Source: Paenibacillus mendelii (GTDB lineage Bacteria > Bacillota > Bacilli > Paenibacillales > Paenibacillaceae). Taken from it: a stretch of DNA of 64,000 nt. The notes beneath the pieces are model-generated. The model saw nothing but the letters and a program-made list of their open reading frames with translations. It was not told the DNA's origin and did no database searches. The first letter of the stretch is position 1. Every line of letters starts with the position of its first letter. This document shows, one piece after another, positions 25,227 through 34,119 of the stretch. The position numbers and the translations under genes were made by a program. The DNA is taken from the NCBI RefSeq assembly GCF_024498075.1, contig NZ_JANHOF010000007.1:124001-188000 (forward strand), in the 5' to 3' direction.

Positions 25227-25327
25227 ATTGAAGGGGCATGACTTCCATCTATTTGAACCTAGTCCAATTACATCCAACCTAATTAATCCCTTCCTACAAT
25301 ATACCTAGAAAAATTCACATTACGACA

Positions 25328-25366
25328 AAGAAAACGCTTGCACGACATCATTCGACATGGTATATT
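25328..25366 (+). promoter_or_regulatory. Promoter with overlapping cre-like site
   Basis: TTGCAC (25338-25343), 17-base spacer, TATATT (25361-25366) is a sigma-A type promoter. AAGAAAACGCTTGCA (25328-25342) matches the CcpA cre consensus WTGNAANCGNWNNCW with one mismatch and overlaps the -35 box, predicting glucose repression of the nucleoside operon. Confidence 0.6.
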
Positions 25367-25371
25367 GATCT

Positions 25372-25476
25372 CAGAAACCGCTTTCTGGTATGACACGAAG
25401 ATCAGAAACCGTTTTCTGGTCGAATCTATACGATTAAGAAACCGTTTTTTTTAGTTCTTTCAGAAACCGGTTTCTG
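25372..25476. promoter_or_regulatory. Array of LacI-type operators
   Basis: Four sites of the form CAGAAACCNNTTTCTG: 25372-25387, 25403-25418, a half site AAGAAACCGTTTTTTT at 25436-25451 and a perfect palindrome CAGAAACCGGTTTCTG at 25461-25476. Start-to-start distances are 31, 33 and 25 bases. They begin just downstream of the -10 box and end 24 bases before the LacI gene, so the encoded repressor is the natural ligand. Confidence 0.75.
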
Positions 25477-25499
25477 AGAAACGAAGGTGAGCCAAGCGA

Positions 25500-26498
25500 A
25501 TGAAACCGACCATTCTTCACGTGGCGGAGCGGGCACAAGTGTCCAAGGCGACCGTATCCCGCGTGCTTAACCGCAACCCACAAGTGAAGGAGGAGATCAA
25601 GGAACGGGTTCTTCAAGCGATCGAAGAGTTGGGCTACCACCCCAGCGCGATTGCTCGGAATTTGGCGACTAGCCGGACGAACATGATCGGCCTGATCCTT
25701 CCTGATATTACAAACCCATATTTTCCGGTATTGGCCCGCGGCATCGAGGATGCTGCCCATCGGCTGGGATATGCGCTCTTTATCAGTAACACCGATAACG
25801 ATCCGAAACTGGAGCGAGAATATATTCACAAAATGGTGGAACAACAGGTAGGAGGCATTGTACTCATTTCCTCAATTCTTGATGAGGAAACGGTCAACGA
25901 TTTAAACAGCCTTCGGACACCTATCGTACTTTGCGACCGTGTAATTGCCAATACATCTTTCGATGCCGTGCTGATTGATGATTATAAAGCCGCTTATGAA
26001 GCGGTGAACTGCTTGATCGGGCAGGGGCATACCCGCATTGCCCATTTGGCAGGGCCGAAGGATATCCAATCGGCGGACAACCGTAAGAACGGGTATCTCG
26101 ACGCGATGCGTGAAGCCAATTTGGAGCCCTTCATTAGCGTGGGCGAGTTCAGCTACGAATCGGGGCTTCACCAGATGGGATCGGTCATTGACGAGTACCA
26201 TCCAACAGCTCTATTCGCATCGAACGATCTGCTCGCGCTCGGGGCGATGCAGGAAATTCATCGCCGTGGAATGAGCGTGCCGGAAGACGTCGCGATTATC
26301 GGCTGCGACGACATTCCGTTCAGCAGGATGTCGCGGCCCTTGCTCAGCACAATTTCAATTCCTGCTTACCAGATCGGCGTTACCGCTGTACAGCTTCTGG
26401 ATGATCAGATGAAGGGGGTGAGCTCCGGCGCAAAGAATGTGATTATGGAACACAAACTTATACACAGAGAAACATGCGGTGGGGTGGACCAGAAATGA
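25500..26498 (+). CDS. LacI family repressor of the nucleoside operon
   Basis: 332 aa. N-terminal LacI helix-turn-helix ILHVAERAQVSKATVSRVLNRN at 4-25 and hinge helix SAIARNLATSR, then a periplasmic-binding-like effector domain with GLILPDITNPYFPVLARGIED. GAAGGTGAG lies upstream of ATG. It is the first gene of the operon and overlaps ribokinase by four bases; a ribose-type sugar or a nucleoside is the likely inducer. The operator array before it implies autoregulation. Confidence 0.9.
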   Translation: MKPTILHVAERAQVSKATVSRVLNRNPQVKEEIKERVLQAIEELGYHPSAIARNLATSRTNMIGLILPDITNPYFPVLARGIEDAAHRLGYALFISNTDNDPKLEREYIHKMVEQQVGGIVLISSILDEETVNDLNSLRTPIVLCDRVIANTSFDAVLIDDYKAAYEAVNCLIGQGHTRIAHLAGPKDIQSADNRKNGYLDAMREANLEPFISVGEFSYESGLHQMGSVIDEYHPTALFASNDLLALGAMQEIHRRGMSVPEDVAIIGCDDIPFSRMSRPLLSTISIPAYQIGVTAVQLLDDQMKGVSSGAKNVIMEHKLIHRETCGGVDQK

Positions 26499-27424
26499 AT
26501 GCACAGATTGTTGTAGTGGGCAGTTTAAACATGGACATGGTCGTAAGTCTGAATCATCGTCCTGATCGGGGAGAGACCGTGCTTGGCAGCGATTTCTTCA
26601 TGAATGCAGGAGGCAAGGGAGCCAATCAGGCAGTTGCGGCTTCCAAGCTTGGAGCCTCTGTAGCGATGATCGGGAAAGTAGGCTCAGATTTGTTTGGCGA
26701 TCAATTGCTGGCCAATCTGGAGCAAGTTGGGGTCGACTGTCGTGCGATCGAGAAAGTATCTGAGGATGCAACGGGCGTAGCGTTCGTTACGTTGGATCCG
26801 GAAGGCGATAACAGCATCGTCGTTGCGCCAGGCGCCAATCTTCGGTTAACACCGGAGGATGTCCGCCGGCGGGAGGAACTGATCAAGCAGTCGAAGCTGC
26901 TGATGGTGCAGCTGGAGGTTCCTCTTGAGACGGTGAAGGAAGCCATTACTATTGCAAGGCGTCATAAGGTTCCAGTTCTGCTGGATCCGGCTCCGGCTCA
27001 GACGCTGTCGGAGGATCTGCTCAGCTTGGTCGATTATATCGTACCGAATGAGACGGAGATCAAGCAGTTGACCGGCATTCACGTCTTCGACCAGGTGACG
27101 GCTAAGCTTGCGGCCGTCGAGCTGCTCCGCAAAGGTGTATCGACCGTATTCGCTAAGCTAGGGGAGAAGGGGATCGTCGTGGTTAATGCGAACCGCACTT
27201 TCTTCGTGGAGTCGTACGAGGTGAAGGCAGTGGATTCCACAGCAGCGGGCGATGCTTTCGCCGGCGCTGTGGGAGCGGCGCTCGTCAGCGGGAAGGACAT
27301 CTGGGCGGCAGCGAAGTTCGCCTCCGCCATTGGCGCCCTCACCGTGACGCGCAAGGGAGCGCAAGCCTCCATGCCAAGTCTAGAGGAAGCCGAGCAATTC
27401 ATTAAGCAGGAAGCACACAATTAG
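26495..27424 (+). CDS. rbsK: Ribokinase
   Basis: 309 aa from the ATG in the ATGA overlap with the LacI gene. PfkB-family signatures: VVGSLNMDMVVSLNHRPDRGETVLG near the start, NAGGKGANQAVAASKLGA, and the C-terminal catalytic VDSTAAGDAFAGAVGAAL with the base Asp in AAGDAF. It converts ribose to ribose 5-phosphate. Downstream nucleoside hydrolases would supply free ribose, so the kinase completes salvage. Confidence 0.92.
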   Translation: MNAQIVVVGSLNMDMVVSLNHRPDRGETVLGSDFFMNAGGKGANQAVAASKLGASVAMIGKVGSDLFGDQLLANLEQVGVDCRAIEKVSEDATGVAFVTLDPEGDNSIVVAPGANLRLTPEDVRRREELIKQSKLLMVQLEVPLETVKEAITIARRHKVPVLLDPAPAQTLSEDLLSLVDYIVPNETEIKQLTGIHVFDQVTAKLAAVELLRKGVSTVFAKLGEKGIVVVNANRTFFVESYEVKAVDSTAAGDAFAGAVGAALVSGKDIWAAAKFASAIGALTVTRKGAQASMPSLEEAEQFIKQEAHN

Positions 27425-27450
27425 AGATACCAAAGGGGAGACTTACAACT

Positions 27451-28521
27451 ATGAAAACCAAGAAGTTCAGCGCGTTAGGTGTCATTTTTCTCTCGATCGC
27501 ATTGCTCCTTAGCGCATGCGGCGGCAACACGAATAACAACGGCGGAAATGCCCCGGCACCGGACAACGAATCAGCAGGCGGCGAGAAAATTAACGCCGTG
27601 TACTTCGTAAACAGCACCTTGGGTGACAAGAGCTTCTTCGATTCCGCAGAGGCCGGCATGCAGAAAGCCGTGAAAGAGCTTGGCATCAAGGCGAAGACGG
27701 TTGAAGGCGGCACGAACCAAGCAGACTGGGCAGCAAGCCTAGAGTCCCTCGTTTCCAGCGGCAGCTACAATGTTGTCGTCGTGGGTACCAGCCAAATGAA
27801 GGATATTACGATTGACCTTGCAGAACGTTACCCAGACGTAAAATTTATTTTCTTCGATGATGTTATTGATGGCGTTCCGAATATTTACTCCATGTTGTAT
27901 TCCCAAAGCGAAGGCTCGTTCCTTGTAGGCGCATTCGGTGCACTGGTTACAACCAGCACGGAGCTTAAGGGTGCTAACCCAGATAAAGTAATCGGATTTG
28001 TCGGCGGTATGGACATTCCCATTATTAATGACTTCAAATCCGGCTACGAGCAAGGCGCACAGTATGTGGACAAAGACGTGAAGGTCGTAGCTTCTTATGT
28101 CGGGGATTTCTCCAACGCTCCAAAAGGCAAAGAATTAACCATGGCGCAAATTAACTCACAAAAAGCGGATATCGTATTCAACGTAGCTTCTGCTGCAGGT
28201 TTGGGCACACTGGAAGGAGCCAATGAAAAAGGTGTGTATTCCATCGGTGTTGATGGCAACCAGAATCCTCTATACCCGGGCAGTGTATTGACTTCGATGC
28301 TCAAGAACGTCGATCAGTCGATCTTCCGCGCTTTTGAACTGATGCAAAAAGGCGAATTGAAGCTTGGTACAAGCGAAGTGCTTGGCATGAAAGAAGGCGG
28401 TGTCGGCCTGTCGAAGGACGAGCTGTACGAGAAGCATGTTCCGCAAGCGATCAAGGATAAAATGGTTGAAATCGAGGACAAGCTGTCCAAAGGTGAAATC
28501 ACGGTTAAATCGTCTCTGTAA
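27451..28521 (+). CDS. BMP-family nucleoside-binding lipoprotein
   Basis: 356 aa with a lipoprotein signal peptide ending LLSAC, Cys23. The mature protein has the PnrA/BMP pattern: YFVNSTLGDKSFFDSAEAGM, DIVFNVASAAGLGTLEGANE and GVDGNQNPLYPGSVLTSMLKN. BMP proteins bind purine and pyrimidine nucleosides. Followed by the matching ATPase and permeases; the arrangement equals Bacillus nupNOPQ. A hairpin directly after the gene should leave more of this message than of the transporter genes. Confidence 0.9.
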   Translation: MKTKKFSALGVIFLSIALLLSACGGNTNNNGGNAPAPDNESAGGEKINAVYFVNSTLGDKSFFDSAEAGMQKAVKELGIKAKTVEGGTNQADWAASLESLVSSGSYNVVVVGTSQMKDITIDLAERYPDVKFIFFDDVIDGVPNIYSMLYSQSEGSFLVGAFGALVTTSTELKGANPDKVIGFVGGMDIPIINDFKSGYEQGAQYVDKDVKVVASYVGDFSNAPKGKELTMAQINSQKADIVFNVASAAGLGTLEGANEKGVYSIGVDGNQNPLYPGSVLTSMLKNVDQSIFRAFELMQKGELKLGTSEVLGMKEGGVGLSKDELYEKHVPQAIKDKMVEIEDKLSKGEITVKSSL

Positions 28522-28532
28522 GGAACGAATAG

Positions 28533-28566
28533 AAGAGAGGTGCGGCAGGCCCACACCTCTCTTTAT
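28533..28566 (+). terminator. Intra-operon hairpin after the binding protein
   Basis: AAGAGAGGTG and CACCTCTCTT form a perfect 10-base stem with an 11-base loop, followed by TATT. Probably attenuates or protects the message so that the binding protein is made in excess over the membrane parts. Confidence 0.6.
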
Positions 28567-28614
28567 TAAAATAGGCCCCGAAAAGGAATTATTTTGTGGT
28601 TGGGGGAGATAGCG

Positions 28615-30159
28615 ATGCCAATTTTACTCGAGATGAAAAATATTCACAAAGTGTATCCGAATGGAACCGCCGCTAATCGAGGTGTCGATCTGACCGTTCA
28701 CGAAGGTGAAATCCACGCTCTGGTGGGCGAGAACGGTGCGGGCAAATCAACCTTGATGAAGATTTTGTTCGGACTCGAAGCGCCGACCGACGGAACGATC
28801 GAATACAAAGGACAAACGGTTACCTTCGATGGACCTAGAGATGCGATCAAGCAAGGCATGGGCATGGTGCATCAGCATTTTATGCTCGCCCCTTCCTTGA
28901 CGGTGTCGGAGAATATCGTGCTTGGCGATGAGCCGAAGAAAGGCGTATTCTCAATGTTCCGCGACCGCGCGAAGGAATTCAAAGAAGTGGAGCACTTGAT
29001 CTCGACCTATGGTCTGAAGGTGAACATGCAGGCCAAGGTAGAAAGCATTCCGGTTGGACAGAAGCAGCGGGTGGAAATTCTGAAGGTGCTATACCGTGGC
29101 GCCAAGCTGATTATTCTAGACGAGCCAACGGCGGTACTGACGCCCCAGGAAACGGATGAGCTGTTCGATTCTATCAAGGCGCTGGTCAGTCAAGGCCATA
29201 CGATTATTTTCATTACGCACAAGCTGCGCGAGGTTATGCAAATTTCGAACCGTATTACCGTTCTGCGGGCAGGTAAATCGATCGCGACCTTGCTCACCCA
29301 AGAGACGAACCAAGAGGAAATATCCCGTCTCATGGTCGGACGCGATGTCTTGTTCCGGGTGGATAAAATTCCGGCCGAGCCTAAGGATGTCGTGCTCGCC
29401 GTCCGTGATCTCGGCGCACTGGACGACAAGGGCACTCTCGCGTTGAAAGGCGTTTCTTTCACGATCCGCGGAGGCGAGGTTCTAGGAATCGCCGGGGTGG
29501 AAGGCAACGGTCAGACGGAGCTGGTAGAGGTGATTACCGGGCTGCGCAAGGCAACTACAGGGGAAGTGCGCTACCAGGACAAGGACTTGCTCGCCGCAAG
29601 CGTTGCGGAGATCCGCCGTATGAAGGTCGGCCACGTACCCGAGGACCGGCAAACCGCCGGCGCCAGCCTGACATCCAGCATTGCGGAAAATCTGATTTTG
29701 GATCATTATCGGAACCCTGATTTCAAGTGGGGGCCATTCATCAATAAGAAGAAGGTCAAGCAATTCGCCAAAGTCATGATGGATACCTTCGATGTTCGGG
29801 CTCAGAACGAGGAAACGATGGCAGGCGCTCTGTCGGGCGGTAATCTCCAGAAGGTTGTCGTAGCACGGGAGTTATCGAAAAACCCGCTGCTGCTCATTGC
29901 TTCCCAGCCGACTCGCGGCGTAGATATCGGTGCGATTGAGTTCATCCACCGCGAAATCATTAAACGCCGGGATGGCGGGGCGGCTGTCATGGTCGTATCG
30001 GCTGAATTGTCCGAGGTCATGGCACTCAGCGATCGGATTATCGTGCTCTACGACGGTGAGATCGTGGCGCTTCTCGATAACACGCCGGACTTGACCGAAC
30101 AAGAGATCGGCTATTACATGCTGGGCATCAAGAAGCAGGAACTGGAGGCGACGAGATGA
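28615..30159 (+). CDS. Nucleoside ABC transporter ATPase, double domain
   Basis: 514 aa from ATG 28615 (MPILLEMKN), 7 bases after GGGGGAG. Two ABC domains: the first with Walker A GENGAGKST and Walker B LIILDEPTAVL; its signature region is IPVGQKQRVE. The second has a degenerate Walker A GVEGNGQTE, signature LSGGNLQK and LLIASQPTRGVD. This is the RbsA/NupO pattern of importers with two fused ATPases. It overlaps the first permease gene by four bases. Confidence 0.92.
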   Translation: MPILLEMKNIHKVYPNGTAANRGVDLTVHEGEIHALVGENGAGKSTLMKILFGLEAPTDGTIEYKGQTVTFDGPRDAIKQGMGMVHQHFMLAPSLTVSENIVLGDEPKKGVFSMFRDRAKEFKEVEHLISTYGLKVNMQAKVESIPVGQKQRVEILKVLYRGAKLIILDEPTAVLTPQETDELFDSIKALVSQGHTIIFITHKLREVMQISNRITVLRAGKSIATLLTQETNQEEISRLMVGRDVLFRVDKIPAEPKDVVLAVRDLGALDDKGTLALKGVSFTIRGGEVLGIAGVEGNGQTELVEVITGLRKATTGEVRYQDKDLLAASVAEIRRMKVGHVPEDRQTAGASLTSSIAENLILDHYRNPDFKWGPFINKKKVKQFAKVMMDTFDVRAQNEETMAGALSGGNLQKVVVARELSKNPLLLIASQPTRGVDIGAIEFIHREIIKRRDGGAAVMVVSAELSEVMALSDRIIVLYDGEIVALLDNTPDLTEQEIGYYMLGIKKQELEATR

Positions 30160-31217
30160 AATCGTCCAAAGCATTATTTTTGGAGGTAGGCGGAATCTTG
30201 GCAGCTGTTGTGACGGCGCTCATTTGCGGCTTCGTCGTCATTCTGCTGACAAGCAGTGAGCCCTTCACTGCGATAAGCGCACTGCTTCTTGATCCGCTAT
30301 CCAGCACGTTCAATATCGGCACGATCCTTAATAAGGCGGTTCCGCTTATTCTGACGGGACTCGCGCTCTCGGTCGTGTTTCAATCCGGCGTATTCAGTAT
30401 GGGTGCCGAGGGTCAGCTGTACATCGGCGCCTTCGTCGGAGCATTGGCTGCGGTATACCTGCCGGCCATGAGCCCATGGATCCATTTTCCGCTGGTCATC
30501 GTTTGCGCGCTCTTGGGCGGTGCCTTATTCGGTATGATACCGGGGGTACTTAAGGCTTACTTGAATGCCAACGAGATCGTTACGACGCTAATGCTTAACT
30601 TCGTAGCTATTCTGACCACCTCTTACTTCGTCAACAACCAGTTGAAGGCAGCAAGCGGGGGCGGGTATGCGAAGATGGAGAACATCAGCAAAGATATTCT
30701 GCTTCCCAAAATCTTTCCCGGCATGGCCGCTCACGCCGGCATCATAATCGCAGTCGTCGCAGTCATCATCGTTTACTTGCTGATGTACAAGACGTCCATC
30801 GGCTATGAGCTGCGTCTGGTCGGGAAGAATGGCCACTTTGCTCGATATGGCGGGATCGCTACCCGCAAAGTCATCGTAGTCAGCGTCATGATAAGCGGTG
30901 CGCTTGCCGGATTGGCCGGGATTGTCGAGGTGCTCGGCATACACGGAACATTCAAGGAAAATTTCTCGGCAAGTCTGGGCTTCGATGGTATTATCATCGC
31001 GCTTCTTGCCCGCAACCATCCGGTTGGCGTCCTGATTGCCGCACTGTTCTATGCGTATATTCAGGTAGGCGCACAAACGATGCAGTTCGGAAGCGACATG
31101 CCTCGCGAGGTTGCCGTCATCATTCAGGTTATGCTCGTGCTTCTTGTGTCGGCGCAGGCGATTTTCACGTACATCAAACAAAGATATGCCAGATCCGGGC
31201 AGAAGGCGGTGAAGTAA
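30156..31217 (+). CDS. Nucleoside ABC transporter permease 1 (NupP-like)
   Basis: 353 aa with about nine hydrophobic helices. It starts in an ATGA overlap with the ATPase. Contains GMIPGVLKAYLNANEIVTTLMLNF and AGLAGIVEVLGIHGTFKENF, characteristic of BMP-linked branched permeases. Forms a heterodimer with the next gene product. Confidence 0.9.
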   Translation: MKSSKALFLEVGGILAAVVTALICGFVVILLTSSEPFTAISALLLDPLSSTFNIGTILNKAVPLILTGLALSVVFQSGVFSMGAEGQLYIGAFVGALAAVYLPAMSPWIHFPLVIVCALLGGALFGMIPGVLKAYLNANEIVTTLMLNFVAILTTSYFVNNQLKAASGGGYAKMENISKDILLPKIFPGMAAHAGIIIAVVAVIIVYLLMYKTSIGYELRLVGKNGHFARYGGIATRKVIVVSVMISGALAGLAGIVEVLGIHGTFKENFSASLGFDGIIIALLARNHPVGVLIAALFYAYIQVGAQTMQFGSDMPREVAVIIQVMLVLLVSAQAIFTYIKQRYARSGQKAVK

Positions 31218-31218
31218 T

Positions 31219-32154
31219 ATGGTGTGGCAAACGATTTGGGGCCAAATCGTAGACCTGTCGCTGGTCGCTGTGCTTCTTCGCTTAATGACGCCGATTCTGC
31301 TGGCTTCATTGGGCGGACTGATCTCGGATATCGGTGGCGTTATCAACATTGGCCTAGAGGGACTGATGCTGATGTCGGCATTCACGTCGATTGCGGTAGG
31401 CTCCAGCACGGGGAACTGGGCTGTCGGCGTATTGGCGGGCGTTGCGACCTCCGTGCTGATTAGTTACGGGATGGGCTTCTTCTCGCTCAAGATGAAAGTC
31501 GACATCATCATTACGGGCTTCGCGGTGAACATCTTTGGTTCAGGCTTTACGATCTTCTTGATGAGCAAGATCTACGGTATGACCGGGAACTACTCACCGA
31601 CAGGTGCTCCGCGTATTCCAGTCGTGAATATCCCGTTCATCGAGGACATTCCGGTGCTGGGCAAGCTGCTCAGCGGACACAGTCTCATGGTTTGGATCGC
31701 TCTCTTGTCTGTCGCATTCTGTATGTTCTTGATTTACCGGACGCCATACGGCGTGCATCTCCGCTCTGTCGGAGAGGCGCCATATGCCGCCCAATCACTA
31801 GGGATTCCGGCTAAGCGGATTCAATATTCCGCGCTTGCGTGGAGCGGTGCGTTCGCAGGTCTGGCAGGAGCCTTTATGTCCAACGGATTAACGAACATGT
31901 TCGTGAAGGACATGACGGCCGGTACGGGTTTTCTTGCACTGGCTGTCGTATTGCTTGGTAACCGGAATCCGATCGGGATTCTGCTTGGATCGCTCATATT
32001 CGGCTTGGCGAGCGCGCTCGCGACGATCGTTCAGACCGTTCCGAACTCACCGATACCGAGCCAGTTCATTCAGATGATTCCGTATGTAGTAACGATTGCC
32101 GCACTTGTGTTCTTCGCGCTGCGGAATAAGAGAAGACTCGCCACCATGCCTTAA
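31219..32154 (+). CDS. Nucleoside ABC transporter permease 2 (NupQ-like)
   Basis: 311 aa, one base after the previous stop. Shows GGLISDIGGVINIGLEGLMLM at the N terminus and SLGIPAKRIQYSALAWSGAFAGLAGAF further on, the standard pattern of the second permease in this importer family. Completes the four-part transporter. Confidence 0.9.
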   Translation: MVWQTIWGQIVDLSLVAVLLRLMTPILLASLGGLISDIGGVINIGLEGLMLMSAFTSIAVGSSTGNWAVGVLAGVATSVLISYGMGFFSLKMKVDIIITGFAVNIFGSGFTIFLMSKIYGMTGNYSPTGAPRIPVVNIPFIEDIPVLGKLLSGHSLMVWIALLSVAFCMFLIYRTPYGVHLRSVGEAPYAAQSLGIPAKRIQYSALAWSGAFAGLAGAFMSNGLTNMFVKDMTAGTGFLALAVVLLGNRNPIGILLGSLIFGLASALATIVQTVPNSPIPSQFIQMIPYVVTIAALVFFALRNKRRLATMP

Positions 32155-32174
32155 AGAAGGAGATTGAGACAAAG

Positions 32175-33125
32175 ATGAGCACGACAAACCGAAGAAAAAT
32201 CATCATTGACTGTGATCCAGGGCATGATGATGCTATTGCGATACTGCTCGGTGCAGCAAATCCGAACGTGGAGCTGGTCGGAATCACGACTGTTGCTGGG
32301 AATGCAGAAGTGGAGAAGACAACGGTCAATGCGCTGAAGGTTTGCGAGATCGCGGGCCTGACGGATCTTCCTGTCGCCAAAGGCTCAGGGCAGCCGCTTG
32401 TGCGGAAGCGTGAGACGGCAGCGGATATTCACGGTGACAGCGGGATGGACGGTCCTTCGCTGCCAGACCCGAAGAAGACAATCGTAGGCGAGCATGCGGT
32501 CGATTTCATAATCCGGCAGCTGCTCGCTTCCGAAGGGAATATTACGCTCGTACCCGTTGGACCGCTAACGAATATCGCAATGGCTATCCGGAAAGAGCCG
32601 GCGATTATGCCGAAGATCCGCGAAATTGTCCTGATGGGCGGAGGCACGTTCGGCAACTGGACGCCTGCGGCGGAATTCAATATTTTCGTCGATGCTGAGG
32701 CAGCCAAGGTAGTGTTCGAGAGCGGTGTGCCGCTTACTATGTTTGGTCTTGATTTGACGCATAAGGCGCTGGCGACGCCTGAGATTCAAGAACGTATTCA
32801 AGCCATTGGAAATCCGGTATCCGGATTCGTGGTAGAGCTGCTGCAATTTTTCATGCATACGTACAAGGAAGTATTCGGGTTCGACGGCGCACCGATCCAT
32901 GATGCCTGCTGCGTAGCGTATTGTATTGATCCGTCCGTGTTCACCTGCCGTAAGCTGCATGTGGATATTGAGACTCAAGGTGAATATACGTACGGCATGA
33001 CGGTTGTGGACATGCTTGGTGTGACGGGCAAAGAACCGAACGTGAATGTTGCTCTGGAGCTGGACACCGAGAAGTTCTGGGATATGATGATCAGCACGCT
33101 AGCTAGGTACTCAGATAAAAAATAA
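32175..33125 (+). CDS. Nucleoside hydrolase (IUNH family), first copy
   Basis: 316 aa with AGAAGGAGATTGAG upstream. The Ca-binding N-terminal motif DCDPGHDDAIAILL is intact (usual DTDPGxDD with C in place of T), as are VLMGGG and PAAEFNIFVDAEAA for ribose binding and the C-terminal HDACCVAY with the metal Asp. It hydrolyses the N-glycosidic bond of ribonucleosides to base plus ribose in the cytoplasm. Base preference cannot be set from sequence. Confidence 0.92.
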   Translation: MSTTNRRKIIIDCDPGHDDAIAILLGAANPNVELVGITTVAGNAEVEKTTVNALKVCEIAGLTDLPVAKGSGQPLVRKRETAADIHGDSGMDGPSLPDPKKTIVGEHAVDFIIRQLLASEGNITLVPVGPLTNIAMAIRKEPAIMPKIREIVLMGGGTFGNWTPAAEFNIFVDAEAAKVVFESGVPLTMFGLDLTHKALATPEIQERIQAIGNPVSGFVVELLQFFMHTYKEVFGFDGAPIHDACCVAYCIDPSVFTCRKLHVDIETQGEYTYGMTVVDMLGVTGKEPNVNVALELDTEKFWDMMISTLARYSDKK

Positions 33126-33145
33126 AGCAGCGAGGTGGGCGTACA

Positions 33146-34084
33146 ATGAAACCGATTATTCTGGATGTCGATACGGGCATTGACGATATGATGGCTATTG
33201 CCTATGCTGCACATTCTCCCGAGCTGCGCCTTCTGGGGTTGACGACGCAGTTCGGCAACGTCTCCACCGAAGAAGCAACCCGTAATACGCTGTATGTACT
33301 GGAGATGCTTGGGCGGGAAGACGTGCCGGTCTATGCCGGTGCAAGCAAGCCGTTCGCCCGTCCGGAGGTGCTTGGACATGCCAAGCATGTGCATGGCGAG
33401 GATGGATTAGGCGGCGCACTCGGCGGAGCGGCGCCTAAAGGACAGGTCGGTTCCATGACGGCGGCCGAGTTCATGGTCGATCAAGTGCGGCGGATGCCGG
33501 GAGAGGTCACGATTATCGCGGTAGGCCCATTGACGAATCTGGCTCTAGCTGTTCAGGCCGATCCGGAGTTTGTTCGTTTGGTTGGTCAGGTGGTTATAAT
33601 GGGCGGTGCTGCCACAGTTCCGGGCAATGTGACCCCCTACGCGGAAGCGAATACCCATAGTGATCCGGAAGCTGCGGATTATGTATTCCGTTCGGGGCTC
33701 TCGATTACGATGGTCGGGCTTGATGTTACGATGAAGACCCTGCTGCCTCGCACGAAGCTGCAGGAGTGGCGGAACAAAGAGACGAAGCTGGCGCATTTTA
33801 TGGCAGATGCAGCGGATTTCTATATGAATGCTTACGAAACATGGAATCCCGGAATCGGCGGATGCGCGCTGCATGATCCGCTGGCAGTAGGCATTGTCAT
33901 CGATCCTTCCTTCTGCCGGGTAGAGACCATGCCGATTGAGGTCGACGTGGAAGACGGCGCACCTACTTTAGGCCGGACACACGTTAGTGAAACGTCATCC
34001 AGGTCATCGGACATTCATGTTTGCATCGAAGTGGATGCGGATCGTTTTCTGGACCATTTCATGAGTCGGGCTGTACAGGCCTAG
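33146..34084 (+). CDS. Nucleoside hydrolase (IUNH family), second copy
   Basis: 312 aa starting 20 bases after the first hydrolase. Metal motif DVDTGIDDMMAIAYA, then VIMGGAA, TPYAEANTHSDPEAA and HDPLAVG. It is clearly diverged from the first copy, and the substitution of GID for GHD and of N-T-H-S for N-I-F-V suggests a different substrate range, for example purine versus pyrimidine ribosides. Both sit in the same operon as ribokinase. Confidence 0.9.
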   Translation: MKPIILDVDTGIDDMMAIAYAAHSPELRLLGLTTQFGNVSTEEATRNTLYVLEMLGREDVPVYAGASKPFARPEVLGHAKHVHGEDGLGGALGGAAPKGQVGSMTAAEFMVDQVRRMPGEVTIIAVGPLTNLALAVQADPEFVRLVGQVVIMGGAATVPGNVTPYAEANTHSDPEAADYVFRSGLSITMVGLDVTMKTLLPRTKLQEWRNKETKLAHFMADAADFYMNAYETWNPGIGGCALHDPLAVGIVIDPSFCRVETMPIEVDVEDGAPTLGRTHVSETSSRSSDIHVCIEVDADRFLDHFMSRAVQA

Positions 34085-34119
34085 GGTTACTTCAAAGATA
34101 ACGGGGGAGGAATTACCAC

